Positions 36,149 through 44,857 of a stretch of DNA of 64,000 nucleotides are shown here, piece by piece (positions within the stretch are counted from its first letter, which is position 1; each line of letters begins with the position of its first letter). Origin of the DNA: Maribacter forsetii DSM 18668 (GTDB taxonomy: Bacteria > Bacteroidota > Bacteroidia > Flavobacteriales > Flavobacteriaceae); contig NZ_JQLH01000001.1 in assembly GCF_000744105.1 (NCBI RefSeq), forward strand, positions 496,001-560,000, in the 5' to 3' direction. Under the pieces are notes generated by a model. It ran no database searches and was not told the origin of the DNA. It saw only the letters and a list, made by a program, of their open reading frames with translations. Position numbers and translations under genes: made by a program.

Positions 36149-37930
36149 TTAATTTGGGAGTACTAAAACTTCCACACGTCTATTTTTAGCCCTATTTTCA
36201 TCGGTGTCATTTTCAACTAAAGGATTTGATTCCCCCATTCCTTTTTCTTTCCATTGAAAACTACTACCTGAAATCATTTTTTTTAGTTCATTAGAGACAC
36301 TTTTGGCTCTAGCTAATGATAGTTTTTGGTTGGTTTCTGCGCTTCCTACATCATCGGTATGACCTTCTACTATTACATTACCTTTTTTAAGTACGACGAT
36401 ATTTTCGGCAAGCTCTTTTAGAGCAACTATTCCTTCTGGTTTTAAATTTGATTTTCCTGTTTCAAATAATACTTTACTATCAAGATTTAAGCGCATTGCA
36501 GCGCCAATTGCAGCTATAGCATCTACATCTGCACCTGGTAAGCCACTTTTCATTTTTAAATCGGTTAGGCGTACATAGTAAAATAGTTCGCCCTGTTTTA
36601 CAAATGGTGAAATATCTACTTCGGCAACACCACCATCGATTTTACCTACATGAATCCAATTTTTTCCATCTTTTGATATTTCCAAATCTGTTGGTTCTAT
36701 TTGTCCTATTTCAAAAATATAAAGGTCAGGTCCATTGACATCGGTCAATGCATTATCTGTAAATTGTACAGTAATGGTACCACCCAGTCCAAGACTATGA
36801 ATTCCTGTAATATCTTCCATGTCAAAACCTTGCCATACATCTGGTTCGCCCAGTACATTTTTCACTTCTTGTGTTTTTAACAAGGGATGATTTGCTTTTA
36901 CAACGGCATCTGCAAACGAGAGTTTGCCCAAGGGCAGATATACCGCCTTTCTCCTATGGCCCACATAAGTTGCTTCCGACTCCTCCCCAAAATAAAGGTC
37001 TGGGTTCAGTTTTTGAAATTTGAGCTTTGCGGCTTTAGCCTTTCTTTCTAGATCATTTTTATATATCCGAACGATTTTTGCTTTGCCTTCTATGGTCCGC
37101 TTATATGCTGGACTTGCTTTAAGGCGGCCGGAAGCAATATCACTTTCGGTTTTTTTAAGATCTACCAGTAATTGTTTCGCTTCTTTGTCACTATGTAGTT
37201 GCCCTGATAGCTTGTTAAGCAACTCCATTTCTTTTTCTTCCTTCGCAGTGGGCGGAGTTTCGTGTTTTCGCTCTATATCTCTCATGACATAGCCCGCTTC
37301 GTTCAAGTCCAATTTTTCCATGACATTGGTGCCCGCCAACGAATCGATTGTTTTAAGTTTTGCCATTGTTGCCTCTGGCCCCGATTCAGCTTGTACAATT
37401 AAAATGGCTTCTTCAAGTGAAACTCCAGTAGGGGTGTTTTTAGAAGTCAACTGTTCTTTTGATAGCTTACCTTTTAATTCTGGTTCGTTTTTAAGCTCTA
37501 ACGCTCTATTCTTCATTGCTTCTTGAGCTAGAATCTTTAGACTATCGGGGTTGTTTATCAGTTTTTGCATTTCTTCTCTAGACACTCCGCTTGCTTCTAA
37601 CAAATCAAGTATAGCATCTGATTTTAGCATATCACCAAAAGAACCTAGGTCTTCTGAGCCTTGACTATCTGTCCCGCTCATTTCTAATAGCTTCTTTAAA
37701 GCATTTGTTTCTGGTGAATCTTCATCTGTAATATCTTCATCACCGCCCATATTAAACAGACCGCCCAATTGCTCCATTGATTTTTCTAAATCATCAGATG
37801 ATATATTGGCTTCTACATCGCGGTCTGCTTGTAGTTCTAACTGTTCTTCAGAAATTTCTCTATCTTTTTTGGTCTCACCGCATGATAGTATAAGTACGAA
37901 CGATGTCAGATATATTAAATAATTCCTCAT
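36149..37930 (-). CDS. OmpA-domain lipoprotein with beta-sandwich module
   Basis: 593 residues. A lipoprotein signal (LILSCGE, Cys17) precedes an acidic, helix-rich region (to about 180) and a charged helical segment (about 200-320, KAKIVRIYKNDLERKAKAAKLKFQ). A beta-sandwich module (about 330-470) reads PDVWQGFDMEDITGIHSLGLGGTITVQF, DLYIFEIGQIEPTDLEISKDG and PGADVDAIAAIGA, like lectin-type modules of surface proteins. The OmpA C-terminal domain (about 475-593) has LFETGKSNLKPEG, VEGHTDDVGS, LSLARAKSV and NRRVEVLVL. It should anchor to peptidoglycan from the outer-membrane inner leaflet. Fourth gene of the promoter D operon, 2 bp after the preceding gene. Confidence 0.87.
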   Translation of the reverse strand: MRNYLIYLTSFVLILSCGETKKDREISEEQLELQADRDVEANISSDDLEKSMEQLGGLFNMGGDEDITDEDSPETNALKKLLEMSGTDSQGSEDLGSFGDMLKSDAILDLLEASGVSREEMQKLINNPDSLKILAQEAMKNRALELKNEPELKGKLSKEQLTSKNTPTGVSLEEAILIVQAESGPEATMAKLKTIDSLAGTNVMEKLDLNEAGYVMRDIERKHETPPTAKEEKEMELLNKLSGQLHSDKEAKQLLVDLKKTESDIASGRLKASPAYKRTIEGKAKIVRIYKNDLERKAKAAKLKFQKLNPDLYFGEESEATYVGHRRKAVYLPLGKLSFADAVVKANHPLLKTQEVKNVLGEPDVWQGFDMEDITGIHSLGLGGTITVQFTDNALTDVNGPDLYIFEIGQIEPTDLEISKDGKNWIHVGKIDGGVAEVDISPFVKQGELFYYVRLTDLKMKSGLPGADVDAIAAIGAAMRLNLDSKVLFETGKSNLKPEGIVALKELAENIVVLKKGNVIVEGHTDDVGSAETNQKLSLARAKSVSNELKKMISGSSFQWKEKGMGESNPLVENDTDENRAKNRRVEVLVLPN

Positions 37931-37932
37931 GA

Positions 37933-39981
37933 TTATTGTCTTTTGTATTTATCCGCCATAAATTGAAAGTAGATGAAGCCTGCGTGGTTGTACCAATTGT
38001 CATAACCCAACATAGATTCACAACTCTCAATTGCCCTTAAATTTTCTTCTAAAGCATGAATCATTTCAGCATATTTGTCATCGTAGGCTTTGTTCAGTGT
38101 AGGAATGGATTCTGTTAGTATAATCATTTTTTGACTTTGCCAAGCTAAGCCAGATACGCCATGAACACCAGATACGTTATCGCCAAATGCTATACCCGCA
38201 TTTATTTTTTTCATGGCATGGGAGTATATTACACGCAGTCGTTCTAAGTTCAATCGTCTGTTATTTAAATTGGCATATTCTTTTTCTAAACAAGCACAAC
38301 CTGCTTCATTGTCGTTTTCATTTGGAATGAATGTTGAAAATGCACCTATAATATTGGCTTCTGCATACATAACTTCGTAGTCAGCATTCTTTAATTTTAA
38401 AGAATTAGGGTTACCATCAATAGCGTCAATGAGGTTGATACTTTTTGACAAAACGAAAGGCATATCATTAGATTTATTGGTTTTAATTTTAGGTTTTTCC
38501 GGATTATCATTCTCATCAACAGGGAAACCACTATCCTTATTTTGTTTTGGAGGATTTGAAATATCATCTTTATGATAGTCTATAGGATTGCCATTGTTGT
38601 CATATTTAGGGCGGTCATAATTATCATATTGAATAGGCTTCTTATTTGCATCTAAAGCTGGTCTAGACTCTGTTTCACCTTCTGCATATTGGATGGGGTC
38701 GCCATTAATATCATATTTAGGACGCTTATCGTCGCCAAAAACAGGGTACTCTATAGGTTTGTTGTTTCTGTCATAAACGGGTCTTCCATAAGGACCAACT
38801 TCATCATTATGAACTGGTTCACGATACTGTATGGGATTACCGTTAATGTCATATTTTGGGCGACCTGCATCCGTGGTTATAGGGTAATCTATCCGTTCGT
38901 TGTTGCTGTCATATACTGGAAGTCCTGAAGAGTTATATTCATCATAGTTAATATTATCACTACCATCAGAATTGGAATTTGATGATGTAGTAAGAGGTTC
39001 ATAAGATGAATCTGAGCTTGATGAGTTACTAGAGCCTCTCATACCTGGGTCAGAAGTGTTGTCGTCACCATTTCTGTTAGTTCCAAATTGCGGTGGTATA
39101 CATGAAGAGGGTAACCTTGGGCCTCCTCTAGGATCTGCGTTTGCTTGAGCGTCGTCGTCGTCGGCACTTAACCGTCTCATGATTTCGTTCGCAACATTAT
39201 TTGCTCCTTCAAAAAAATCTTGAATTCCGTCATGATTTTCATGAACAAATTTCAATGCTCCAGTAAATACTTCAGAAAGGGATGGTCGAGCACCAGCAGA
39301 ACTAATTTGTTGACCTAGAACAAAGCAAATTAAAATGAGAAGCGTTTTTGCAGATTTCTTTTTAACCAATAGTAGTACCAATAAAATAGTGATAATGCTG
39401 AAAAACCCTATTACAACGTAAAGTATTGTATTCGTGCTATTTGGTACTATACTATTTTGTGCAGGAGAATTAGGGTTTGAGGTATTAAGTACTTGACCAC
39501 TTCTCTCAGCAGCTGCTTCATTGGCAGGATAATACAAATTACCCATGAAAGGTATCTTTTCTCCTGTAGTCCAAACGGCTAGTTGAAATGGAACATTAAG
39601 TTTTGGACCGGTTACTACAATTCCAAATTTGCCTGCTGTTTCAAAAGCTTCCTGAAATATACCGTTGTTGGTCAGCCCATTGATTTTACTGTCTGTCCAG
39701 TTATCTTTAACGATATCTACTTTAATATCAGAATTTTTATCGGTAATTACCGTAACCATTACTTTTTGTAATAGCGTAGTACCTTCTGCCCAAAAACGTA
39801 GTGAGTCTTTTTCAGTTTCACCTTGCATGTAAGCTGAAATCACTTCTTTATTCTGTGAATCTGGACTAAACTCTAAGGTATAGACTTGGTTGCCCGTATC
39901 TAGTTCGGGCATTTTTATTTCATCTTGTGCGAATGCAACAAAACTGAATAATAGAATAATATGGAGTAGTAGTTTTTTCAT
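37933..39981 (-). CDS. Membrane protein with YD-type short repeats, function unknown
   Basis: 682 residues. A signal peptide (1-18, FAFAQ) precedes an exported domain (about 20-180) and a membrane hairpin (184-206 and 211-227, joined by VKKKSAK). A low-complexity Ser/Asn/Asp region (about 270-350) leads to six copies of a 13-14-residue motif, (R/L)PxYDxNxxxIxY, at 354-469. The last 180 residues are helical, with a CACLEKEYANLNNRRLNLERLRVIY segment split by a short turn and a Cys near 655 (SCESMLGYDNWYNHAG). I recognise no family. Third gene of the promoter D operon; topology puts the repeat region in the periplasm. Confidence 0.78.
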   Translation of the reverse strand: MKKLLLHIILLFSFVAFAQDEIKMPELDTGNQVYTLEFSPDSQNKEVISAYMQGETEKDSLRFWAEGTTLLQKVMVTVITDKNSDIKVDIVKDNWTDSKINGLTNNGIFQEAFETAGKFGIVVTGPKLNVPFQLAVWTTGEKIPFMGNLYYPANEAAAERSGQVLNTSNPNSPAQNSIVPNSTNTILYVVIGFFSIITILLVLLLVKKKSAKTLLILICFVLGQQISSAGARPSLSEVFTGALKFVHENHDGIQDFFEGANNVANEIMRRLSADDDDAQANADPRGGPRLPSSCIPPQFGTNRNGDDNTSDPGMRGSSNSSSSDSSYEPLTTSSNSNSDGSDNINYDEYNSSGLPVYDSNNERIDYPITTDAGRPKYDINGNPIQYREPVHNDEVGPYGRPVYDRNNKPIEYPVFGDDKRPKYDINGDPIQYAEGETESRPALDANKKPIQYDNYDRPKYDNNGNPIDYHKDDISNPPKQNKDSGFPVDENDNPEKPKIKTNKSNDMPFVLSKSINLIDAIDGNPNSLKLKNADYEVMYAEANIIGAFSTFIPNENDNEAGCACLEKEYANLNNRRLNLERLRVIYSHAMKKINAGIAFGDNVSGVHGVSGLAWQSQKMIILTESIPTLNKAYDDKYAEMIHALEENLRAIESCESMLGYDNWYNHAGFIYFQFMADKYKRQ
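38575..38922 (-). repeat. Six short in-frame repeats, motif (R/L)PxYDxNxxxIxY
   Basis: In the 682-residue membrane protein, copies start at residues 354 (LPVYDSNNERIDY), 374 (RPKYDINGNPIQY), 400 (RPVYDRNNKPIEY), 420 (RPKYDINGDPIQY), 440 (RPALDANKKPIQY) and 457 (RPKYDNNGNPIDY). Spacings are 20, 26, 20, 20 and 17 residues. The pattern resembles short turn-forming YD/MORN-type motifs. Confidence 0.85.
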
Positions 39982-39988
39982 AACCTTA

Positions 39989-40609
39989 TTATTTTCTATG
40001 TTTTTGCAATAAATAGTTCGCCAAATCAGTCATTTTAAGCCGTAATTCTTCATGCTGCTCTTTGGTTCGATCTGTATTTGCGCTTTTAATTCCGTAGTGC
40101 ATTAATAATGCTTGGTCATAATTTTCATTGTAAATGATTATTCTTCCATGAGCGGGTTGTTGGGCTATATAACAATCGCCGGTTTCAGCTAACTCTATAT
40201 CCATTCCCATTATCTTTAGCCCAGCTTCTTTTCGTTCCAAATAGCTGGCAATTTCTTTTTTGTTCTGTTTTTTTGAACTAGGGGTAGACCTCCATGAAAT
40301 TCTTGAGTCTCCATCTAAAGTATTTGTACCAAACCCTTTCAAATCAAAAGAACATTTGTTTTCACCGATTTTGTCAAGCATTTCAAGGTTAGATTCCGGT
40401 ACTTTGAGGACTTCTGCCAATTCAGCAATGCTCATATCACAATCGTCATTATTATATAGAGAACTGTAATCGCCTGAAGTATTTGAACTACTTTCTACTT
40501 TTTCTGATAAAACCTGTTTAGAATCAGGTTCGCTTGTATCTTGTTTTTTAGGGGAATCGTTACAGGCTATCAAAAGTGAAATAAAAAAAAGGGCTAATGT
40601 GTGTCTCAT
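39989..40609 (-). CDS. Lipoprotein of unknown function
   Basis: I choose ATG 40609 (MRHTLALFFISLLIAC, lipidated Cys16); a longer frame from 40636 would put nine residues before the signal and overlap the upstream gene. The mature 190 residues begin with a Ser/Lys/Asp linker (NDSPKKQDTSEPDSK), then DDCDMSIAELAEVLKVPESNLEMLDKIGENKCSFDLKGFG (in two segments), with two cysteines that could pair. A C-terminal helix (RTKEQHEELRLKMTDLANYLLQ) closes it. I recognise no family. It lies 10 bp after the first gene of the operon and 7 bp before the next. Confidence 0.75.
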   Translation of the reverse strand: MRHTLALFFISLLIACNDSPKKQDTSEPDSKQVLSEKVESSSNTSGDYSSLYNNDDCDMSIAELAEVLKVPESNLEMLDKIGENKCSFDLKGFGTNTLDGDSRISWRSTPSSKKQNKKEIASYLERKEAGLKIMGMDIELAETGDCYIAQQPAHGRIIIYNENYDQALLMHYGIKSANTDRTKEQHEELRLKMTDLANYLLQKHRK

Positions 40610-40619
40610 GCTGAATGTT

Positions 40620-41438
40620 TTAAAATGATTTTTCATAATCTAAAGTGTTAATGCTAAAGTCTTTCTCTTTAAGTTGTGTGCATATCATATGAACCGGTTT
40701 CGCATTTTTCTGCGAATAATCTATCATATCCATTTCAAGTACCAAACCGTCTATAATGCTTAACCACGATGGGTCAATTCCCTTTTTAATGTTTTTAAAT
40801 TTCTTTATTCGTAAACTTGAATATGCGGTATGAAATGAAATATCTGCATCTTGTGTTATCCAAACAGACCCAGATAATTGCGGACCGGTTACTTGGTATT
40901 CCTCACACTCATATCCTAAAATATCTTTGGTTTGGCCTGTGTTCGATACCGAATAATCATCGCTATCCATGTCCAATTCAGGCGCATCTTCTAAATCTAA
41001 CTGTACCGAATTTGTTGTTCGCTGTCCGCCCATGTTCATAAAGGTGTGTATAGCCTCATTGGGTAAATCCATTACTGTTACGAATTCAGAAGCATCTTTC
41101 ATATTAAAAGAGCTGCCTATATATTCATCATCATTGGTTAAATAGTAGGTGATGTCGGTCGTGCTTCCATCACTCTCAATTTCCATTACATACTCGTGGC
41201 TAAATGAATAAAGCTCTAGCTTTTCGGCTTTTTTGTTTTTAAACATTCTACCTTTATTGTTAAAGACAGTGTCGAAAGATTTTTCTGTTTCACGTTCTGT
41301 TTTTTCAGCGACCTTTCTCTCTATAGTTTGTGCTGCAGCTTCTTGCGCACGTTCTGTTAGTTTCTTGAAAAATTGTGCATTTACATTAGTGGTGCCAATG
41401 AATACAAATAAGACTGCTATTAGTTTAATGGTTTTCAT
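40620..41438 (-). CDS. Secreted DUF4412-like protein
   Basis: I choose ATG 41438 (MKTIKLIAVLFVFIGTTNVNAQ, signal peptide ending NAQ); the longer frame starts at a GTG (41474) that overlaps the promoter and is unlikely. The 272-residue protein has a charged helix (KLTERAQEAAAQTIERKVAEK) and then strands like DUF4412 proteins: SFSHEYVMEIESDG, TVMDLPNEAIHTFMNM, TKDILGYECEEYQVTG and GSVWITQDADISF. The YKIxGYxCEEY-type segment is typical of that family. It is the first gene under promoter D, with the first box 47 bp before the start, and it opens a six-gene operon of envelope proteins. Confidence 0.75.
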   Translation of the reverse strand: MKTIKLIAVLFVFIGTTNVNAQFFKKLTERAQEAAAQTIERKVAEKTERETEKSFDTVFNNKGRMFKNKKAEKLELYSFSHEYVMEIESDGSTTDITYYLTNDDEYIGSSFNMKDASEFVTVMDLPNEAIHTFMNMGGQRTTNSVQLDLEDAPELDMDSDDYSVSNTGQTKDILGYECEEYQVTGPQLSGSVWITQDADISFHTAYSSLRIKKFKNIKKGIDPSWLSIIDGLVLEMDMIDYSQKNAKPVHMICTQLKEKDFSINTLDYEKSF

Positions 41439-41463
41439 AATGTTCCTTTTTAGTCGTTTGCCT

Positions 41464-41493
41464 TTTAATGACACGATTTAAAAAAGGTTAACA
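41464..41493 (-). promoter_or_regulatory. Two-box promoter D (candidate ECF sigma site)
   Basis: On the minus strand: TGTTAACC (41493-41486), 14 bases, then TCATTAAA (41471-41464). The first box ends 47 bp before ATG 41438. It would drive the six-gene envelope operon down to 34972. Confidence 0.75.
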
Positions 41494-41857
41494 TCAATCT
41501 TTTTCTGAACAATATTTTTTAATGCTTTTACTTGAAATCGTCCATTGAGCCTTTATGACCATTGTGGTCAGATTGACGTTGAGTTTAGAAATACTTGAGT
41601 ATGATTAATTACGAAATGAAGACGTGTACAAATAGTGAACAATTAGTTGTGTAACTATATGTTTTGTAATAGTTTATTATAGGATGGATTTGAACGAAGA
41701 AATGAATTCTGAGAATGTATAATGACAAACTTCGTTATAACATTATACCAAGAATAAAAATGAATTATTTTGCTTTTGTATATAGTAACATCAATTTAAT
41801 AACTAAGGGTTGATGTTTACATTACTTTTTAGCAGACTTAGAACTATAATTTTGCGG

Positions 41858-41930
41858 TGCCTCTAAAGAGGATACGTTCATAGTTTGAGTTAGTTTGATA
41901 AAGCCGGTTTTTATAATCGGCTTTTCTTTT
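41858..41930 (+). ncRNA. Candidate small RNA, about 73 nt
   Basis: A TAATTTTG box (41847-41854) matches the Bacteroidota -7 consensus, with no open frame after it. The predicted transcript has a small CCTC-TAAA-GAGG hairpin (41860-41871) and ends in a classical terminator at 41900-41930 (AAAGCCG/CGGCTTT plus T-run). Promoter-terminator spacing fits a small RNA. I cannot match it to a known family. Confidence 0.45.
41900..41930 (+). terminator. Intrinsic terminator of the candidate small RNA
   Basis: AAAGCCG (41900-41906) pairs with CGGCTTT (41918-41924) across an 11-base loop, followed by TCTTTT. No protein gene ends just upstream on the plus strand, which supports a non-coding transcript. 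Confidence 0.65.
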
Positions 41931-41979
41931 GTTATGTAATGATAACCAAGGACTTTAAATACTTAGTTTTTTGACTGAT

Positions 41980-42072
41980 TTAGTTTTTGTTTTCACTAAA
42001 AAAGAATACCAATAAAAAGGCAACTACTAAACATATTGCAAAAAAACCGAAAAGATTAATGTAGTTAGACAT
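41980..42072 (-). CDS. Candidate 30-residue single-pass membrane peptide
   Basis: ATG 42072 opens MSNYINLFGFFAICLVVAFL followed by LVFFFSENKN and stop at 41980. One membrane helix with polar ends is what a genuine small membrane protein looks like, but the ribosome-binding site is weak and AT-rich DNA makes such frames by chance. It lies 82 bp after the stop of the secreted protein gene at 42155 on the same strand, so it could be the last gene of that unit. Confidence 0.4.
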   Translation of the reverse strand: MSNYINLFGFFAICLVVAFLLVFFFSENKN

Positions 42073-42154
42073 AAGTAGGAATTTTCAGCTAATCTATAAA
42101 AAGAATGGCAGGGCTACCTTTATCTAAAGTTATTTTCGATAAACGGTGTCCATT

Positions 42155-42904
42155 TTATAATCCAGTCATTATTCTTTTACTCCAAATTTCATGCATAGGT
42201 TCTCCTTTGCTGTTTTTACCTGTATGATGCCAGTCATCTCCTTCTAGCTTATAATTAAATTCTAATTGTGCTCCAACTCTAGTATTGTCTTTAGAGAAAA
42301 ATGCTATGTCTTCTTTATAGATGCCATTTACGGATGAGTAGGTGCCGCCGCCAGTTCCTGAAAATCGAAAAGATTCGGTGTCATAGGCTATCCATTGAAA
42401 TGTATTATCCATTAAAAGCTTCATTGTTTTTCTTGAATTTTCTTCACCTCTTCTTTCTTGCCCGGTATCCGGTCCTCTAGTTGCAAAAAGCCAAGCACCT
42501 TCTAAATCTTGTGTTGTAGCATCAAGTGGTGTTAATGTCAGTTTTTGATTCCAATTCATTTTTAGATTTTCACCGTCCATTTCTACGGGGATAGATAATT
42601 GTCTTAAAGTATCATTCTTAAAATTAGAATTGAATTCTAACAATATAACCAATTGGGTGTTCGAAGCCGTATTTTCAACTTGAAAAAATCCGCCAACGGT
42701 TTTTATGAATTTTGCGGGTTCAATTTCATATGCATTATAGATGAAATAATCATCGTTTACCTTTACCTGATGCACCGTTTTTGAACCATTATTTTGAATG
42801 GTATCTACATAGACTCCGGACGGTATTTGACCGTATGAAACTAAACTAACGCCGAAAAATAAAAATAGAGACGATTGTAGAAGTTTTAAGTAAGATTTTT
42901 TCAT
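42155..42904 (-). CDS. Secreted protein of unknown function
   Basis: 249 residues with a signal peptide (to about 25, SLVSYGQ). The mature part appears to hold two related beta domains. The first is IPSGVYVDTIQNNGSKTVHQVKVNDDYFIYN and VGGFFQVENT. The second is DLEGAWLFATRG, RKTMKLLMDNTFQWIAYDT, GTGGGTYSSVNGIYKEDIAFFS and LEFNYKLEGDDWHHTGKNSKGEPMHEIW. The GxW plus GTYxxxNG pattern resembles lipocalin-like proteins often labelled only as membrane or secreted proteins in Bacteroidota. No copy of the TGTTAACC motif precedes it, so it is probably outside the sigma regulon. Confidence 0.72.
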   Translation of the reverse strand: MKKSYLKLLQSSLFLFFGVSLVSYGQIPSGVYVDTIQNNGSKTVHQVKVNDDYFIYNAYEIEPAKFIKTVGGFFQVENTASNTQLVILLEFNSNFKNDTLRQLSIPVEMDGENLKMNWNQKLTLTPLDATTQDLEGAWLFATRGPDTGQERRGEENSRKTMKLLMDNTFQWIAYDTESFRFSGTGGGTYSSVNGIYKEDIAFFSKDNTRVGAQLEFNYKLEGDDWHHTGKNSKGEPMHEIWSKRIMTGL

Positions 42905-43387
42905 TTTTATGAGTTGCTAGTGAATTTTATAATTAATTGAAAATAAGTTATTTATATTTTATTTTATACTATTTTAGGGTTGATTTTCTTAAAAAATGTT
43001 AATTATCGTAAAAAAAATAAAAATGCTTGTTTTTTCATTTTTTTTGATTTCATTTGTCCTGTCCTAAGATACAACTTTGTATGTTGGATATTTCAGGCTT
43101 TTAGCTGAACATTATGTATCGTTATTCTATGTTCGGGTTTGAGGGAAATTGGAAGTATTTTTCTCAAATGGCTTATAAGATAGGTTGCCGATTAGTTAAG
43201 CAAACTTCCAACTTATATTCTACTATCATGCAAAGTCAGCATGATTACTTCTTTATTCCTACTACTCAGAAGCAAATTCTGGTGTGATGCCCTACTTAAA
43301 ATAGTTACGTTTTCTTAACTTTAAGTCTATAGGCTAGTTACTACATTTATCATAATCATATTTCATTATTATTTAATATTCAATTTC
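42905..43387. other. Intergenic stretch, 483 bp, divergent promoter region
   Basis: This gap separates the divergent secreted-protein gene and the arginine decarboxylase gene. It is very AT-rich at the left. AACTTTG at about 43073-43079 is a partial -7 box for the plus strand. A 57-codon frame (43114-43287) is described separately. I see no clear riboswitch fold or terminator. Confidence 0.45.
43114..43287 (+). CDS. Possible 57-residue ORF upstream of arginine decarboxylase
   Basis: ATG 43114 opens MYRYSMFGFEGNWKYFSQMA and runs 57 codons to TGA 43285-43287, ending 100 bp before the arginine decarboxylase start. The composition (many Tyr, Gln, Ser) is less AT-biased than the flanks. There is no clear ribosome-binding site and no known domain. 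It may be a leader peptide, a small protein or chance. Confidence 0.3.
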   Translation: MYRYSMFGFEGNWKYFSQMAYKIGCRLVKQTSNLYSTIMQSQHDYFFIPTTQKQILV

Positions 43388-44800
43388 ATGAATACCAAAT
43401 ACATTGATCTTATTGATCAAACTTACTATTTCCCTCAAGAAGAGTTTAATTTAGATGGTGAGCACTTACAATTTCACGGCATTCCGTTGAACGATTTAGT
43501 TCAGCAATATGGTAGTCCGTTGAAATTTACATACCTACCCAAAATATCAGAGAATATTTTGAGAGCCAAAAACTGGTTCGCAAATGCTATAGAAAAGAAT
43601 AACTATAAAGGTAAATACCATTATTGTTATTGTACAAAGAGTTCGCATTTTCAACATGTAATGCATGAAGCTCTTAAGAATGAGATTCATATGGAAACCT
43701 CTTCTGCTTTTGATATTAATATTATTGAAAAACTAAAAGCAGATGGTAAATTAACGGATCAAACGTATGTTATCTGTAACGGATTCAAACGTGAGAAATA
43801 CATTGATAATATTGCTCGGTTAATCAATAACGGTCACCAAAACTGCGTGCCCATTATCGATAATTATGAGGAGATAGATTTACTTTCAGATGCCATCAAT
43901 GATACTTTTAAAGTGGGTATTCGTATAGCATCTGAAGAAGAACCAAAATTTGAGTTCTATACTTCTCGTTTAGGCATTGGTTACAAGAATATTGTTCCGT
44001 TTTATGAGAACCAAATAAAGGATAATGATAAGGTAGAACTTAAAATGCTTCACTTCTTTATTAACACTGGTATTCGTGACAATGCGTACTACTGGAACGA
44101 GCTTGTAAAGTGTTTAAAGGTATACGTGCGTTTAAAGAAAATGTGCCCTTCATTAGATAGTTTAAATATTGGTGGTGGCTTCCCTATAAAAAACACATTG
44201 GCATTCGACTATGATTACCAATACATGATCAATGAGATTTTAAACCAGATCAATATTACGTGTTCAGAAGCAGATGTTCCCGTACCACATATTTTTACCG
44301 AATTTGGCAGCTTTACGGTAGGCGAAAGTGGCGGTGCTATTTATGAAATTTTATATCAAAAACAACAGAACGATCGTGAGAAATGGAATATGATAGATTC
44401 GTCTTTCATTACCACGTTACCAGATACATGGGCAATCAATAAAAGATTTATCATGTTACCAATTAACCGTTGGAGTGATGAGTACGAGCGTGTGCTGTTA
44501 GGCGGATTGACTTGTGATAGTGATGATTACTATAATAGCGAGCAGAATATGAACGCTATTTATTTACCAAAATATAAGCGAGAAAAGCCATTGTATATCG
44601 GCTTTTTTAATACCGGTGCTTATCAAGAATCAATTGGTGGCTATGGCGGTTTGCAGCACTGTTTAATTCCGCAGCCAAAACATATATTGATCGATAAAGA
44701 CGAGAACGGTAATTTCACTTATAAGCAATTTAGAGCCCAACAAAAAGCAGAAGATTTATTGGGTATTTTGGGCTATGATGTAGCTTCTGATACTGAATAA
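43388..44800 (+). CDS. speA: PLP-dependent arginine decarboxylase, biosynthetic
   Basis: 470 residues. It has the fold-III (alanine racemase-like) PLP decarboxylase pattern: Lys84 in YCYCTKSSHF is the expected PLP-binding lysine, followed by HMETSSAFDINIIEKL, ICNGFKREKYI, LNIGGGFP and a C-terminal FNTGAYQESIGGYGG, where the phosphate and substrate sites lie. The length is shorter than E. coli SpeA and typical of the Bacteroidota form. It converts arginine to agmatine, and the agmatinase gene follows 57 bp downstream, so the two give putrescine. Arginine rather than ornithine or diaminopimelate is inferred mainly from that neighbour. Confidence 0.87.
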   Translation: MNTKYIDLIDQTYYFPQEEFNLDGEHLQFHGIPLNDLVQQYGSPLKFTYLPKISENILRAKNWFANAIEKNNYKGKYHYCYCTKSSHFQHVMHEALKNEIHMETSSAFDINIIEKLKADGKLTDQTYVICNGFKREKYIDNIARLINNGHQNCVPIIDNYEEIDLLSDAINDTFKVGIRIASEEEPKFEFYTSRLGIGYKNIVPFYENQIKDNDKVELKMLHFFINTGIRDNAYYWNELVKCLKVYVRLKKMCPSLDSLNIGGGFPIKNTLAFDYDYQYMINEILNQINITCSEADVPVPHIFTEFGSFTVGESGGAIYEILYQKQQNDREKWNMIDSSFITTLPDTWAINKRFIMLPINRWSDEYERVLLGGLTCDSDDYYNSEQNMNAIYLPKYKREKPLYIGFFNTGAYQESIGGYGGLQHCLIPQPKHILIDKDENGNFTYKQFRAQQKAEDLLGILGYDVASDTE

Positions 44801-44857
44801 AATTAATTTGATTACAAAGACTTATACAAAAAACCACTTTATAATAGCTAATATATC

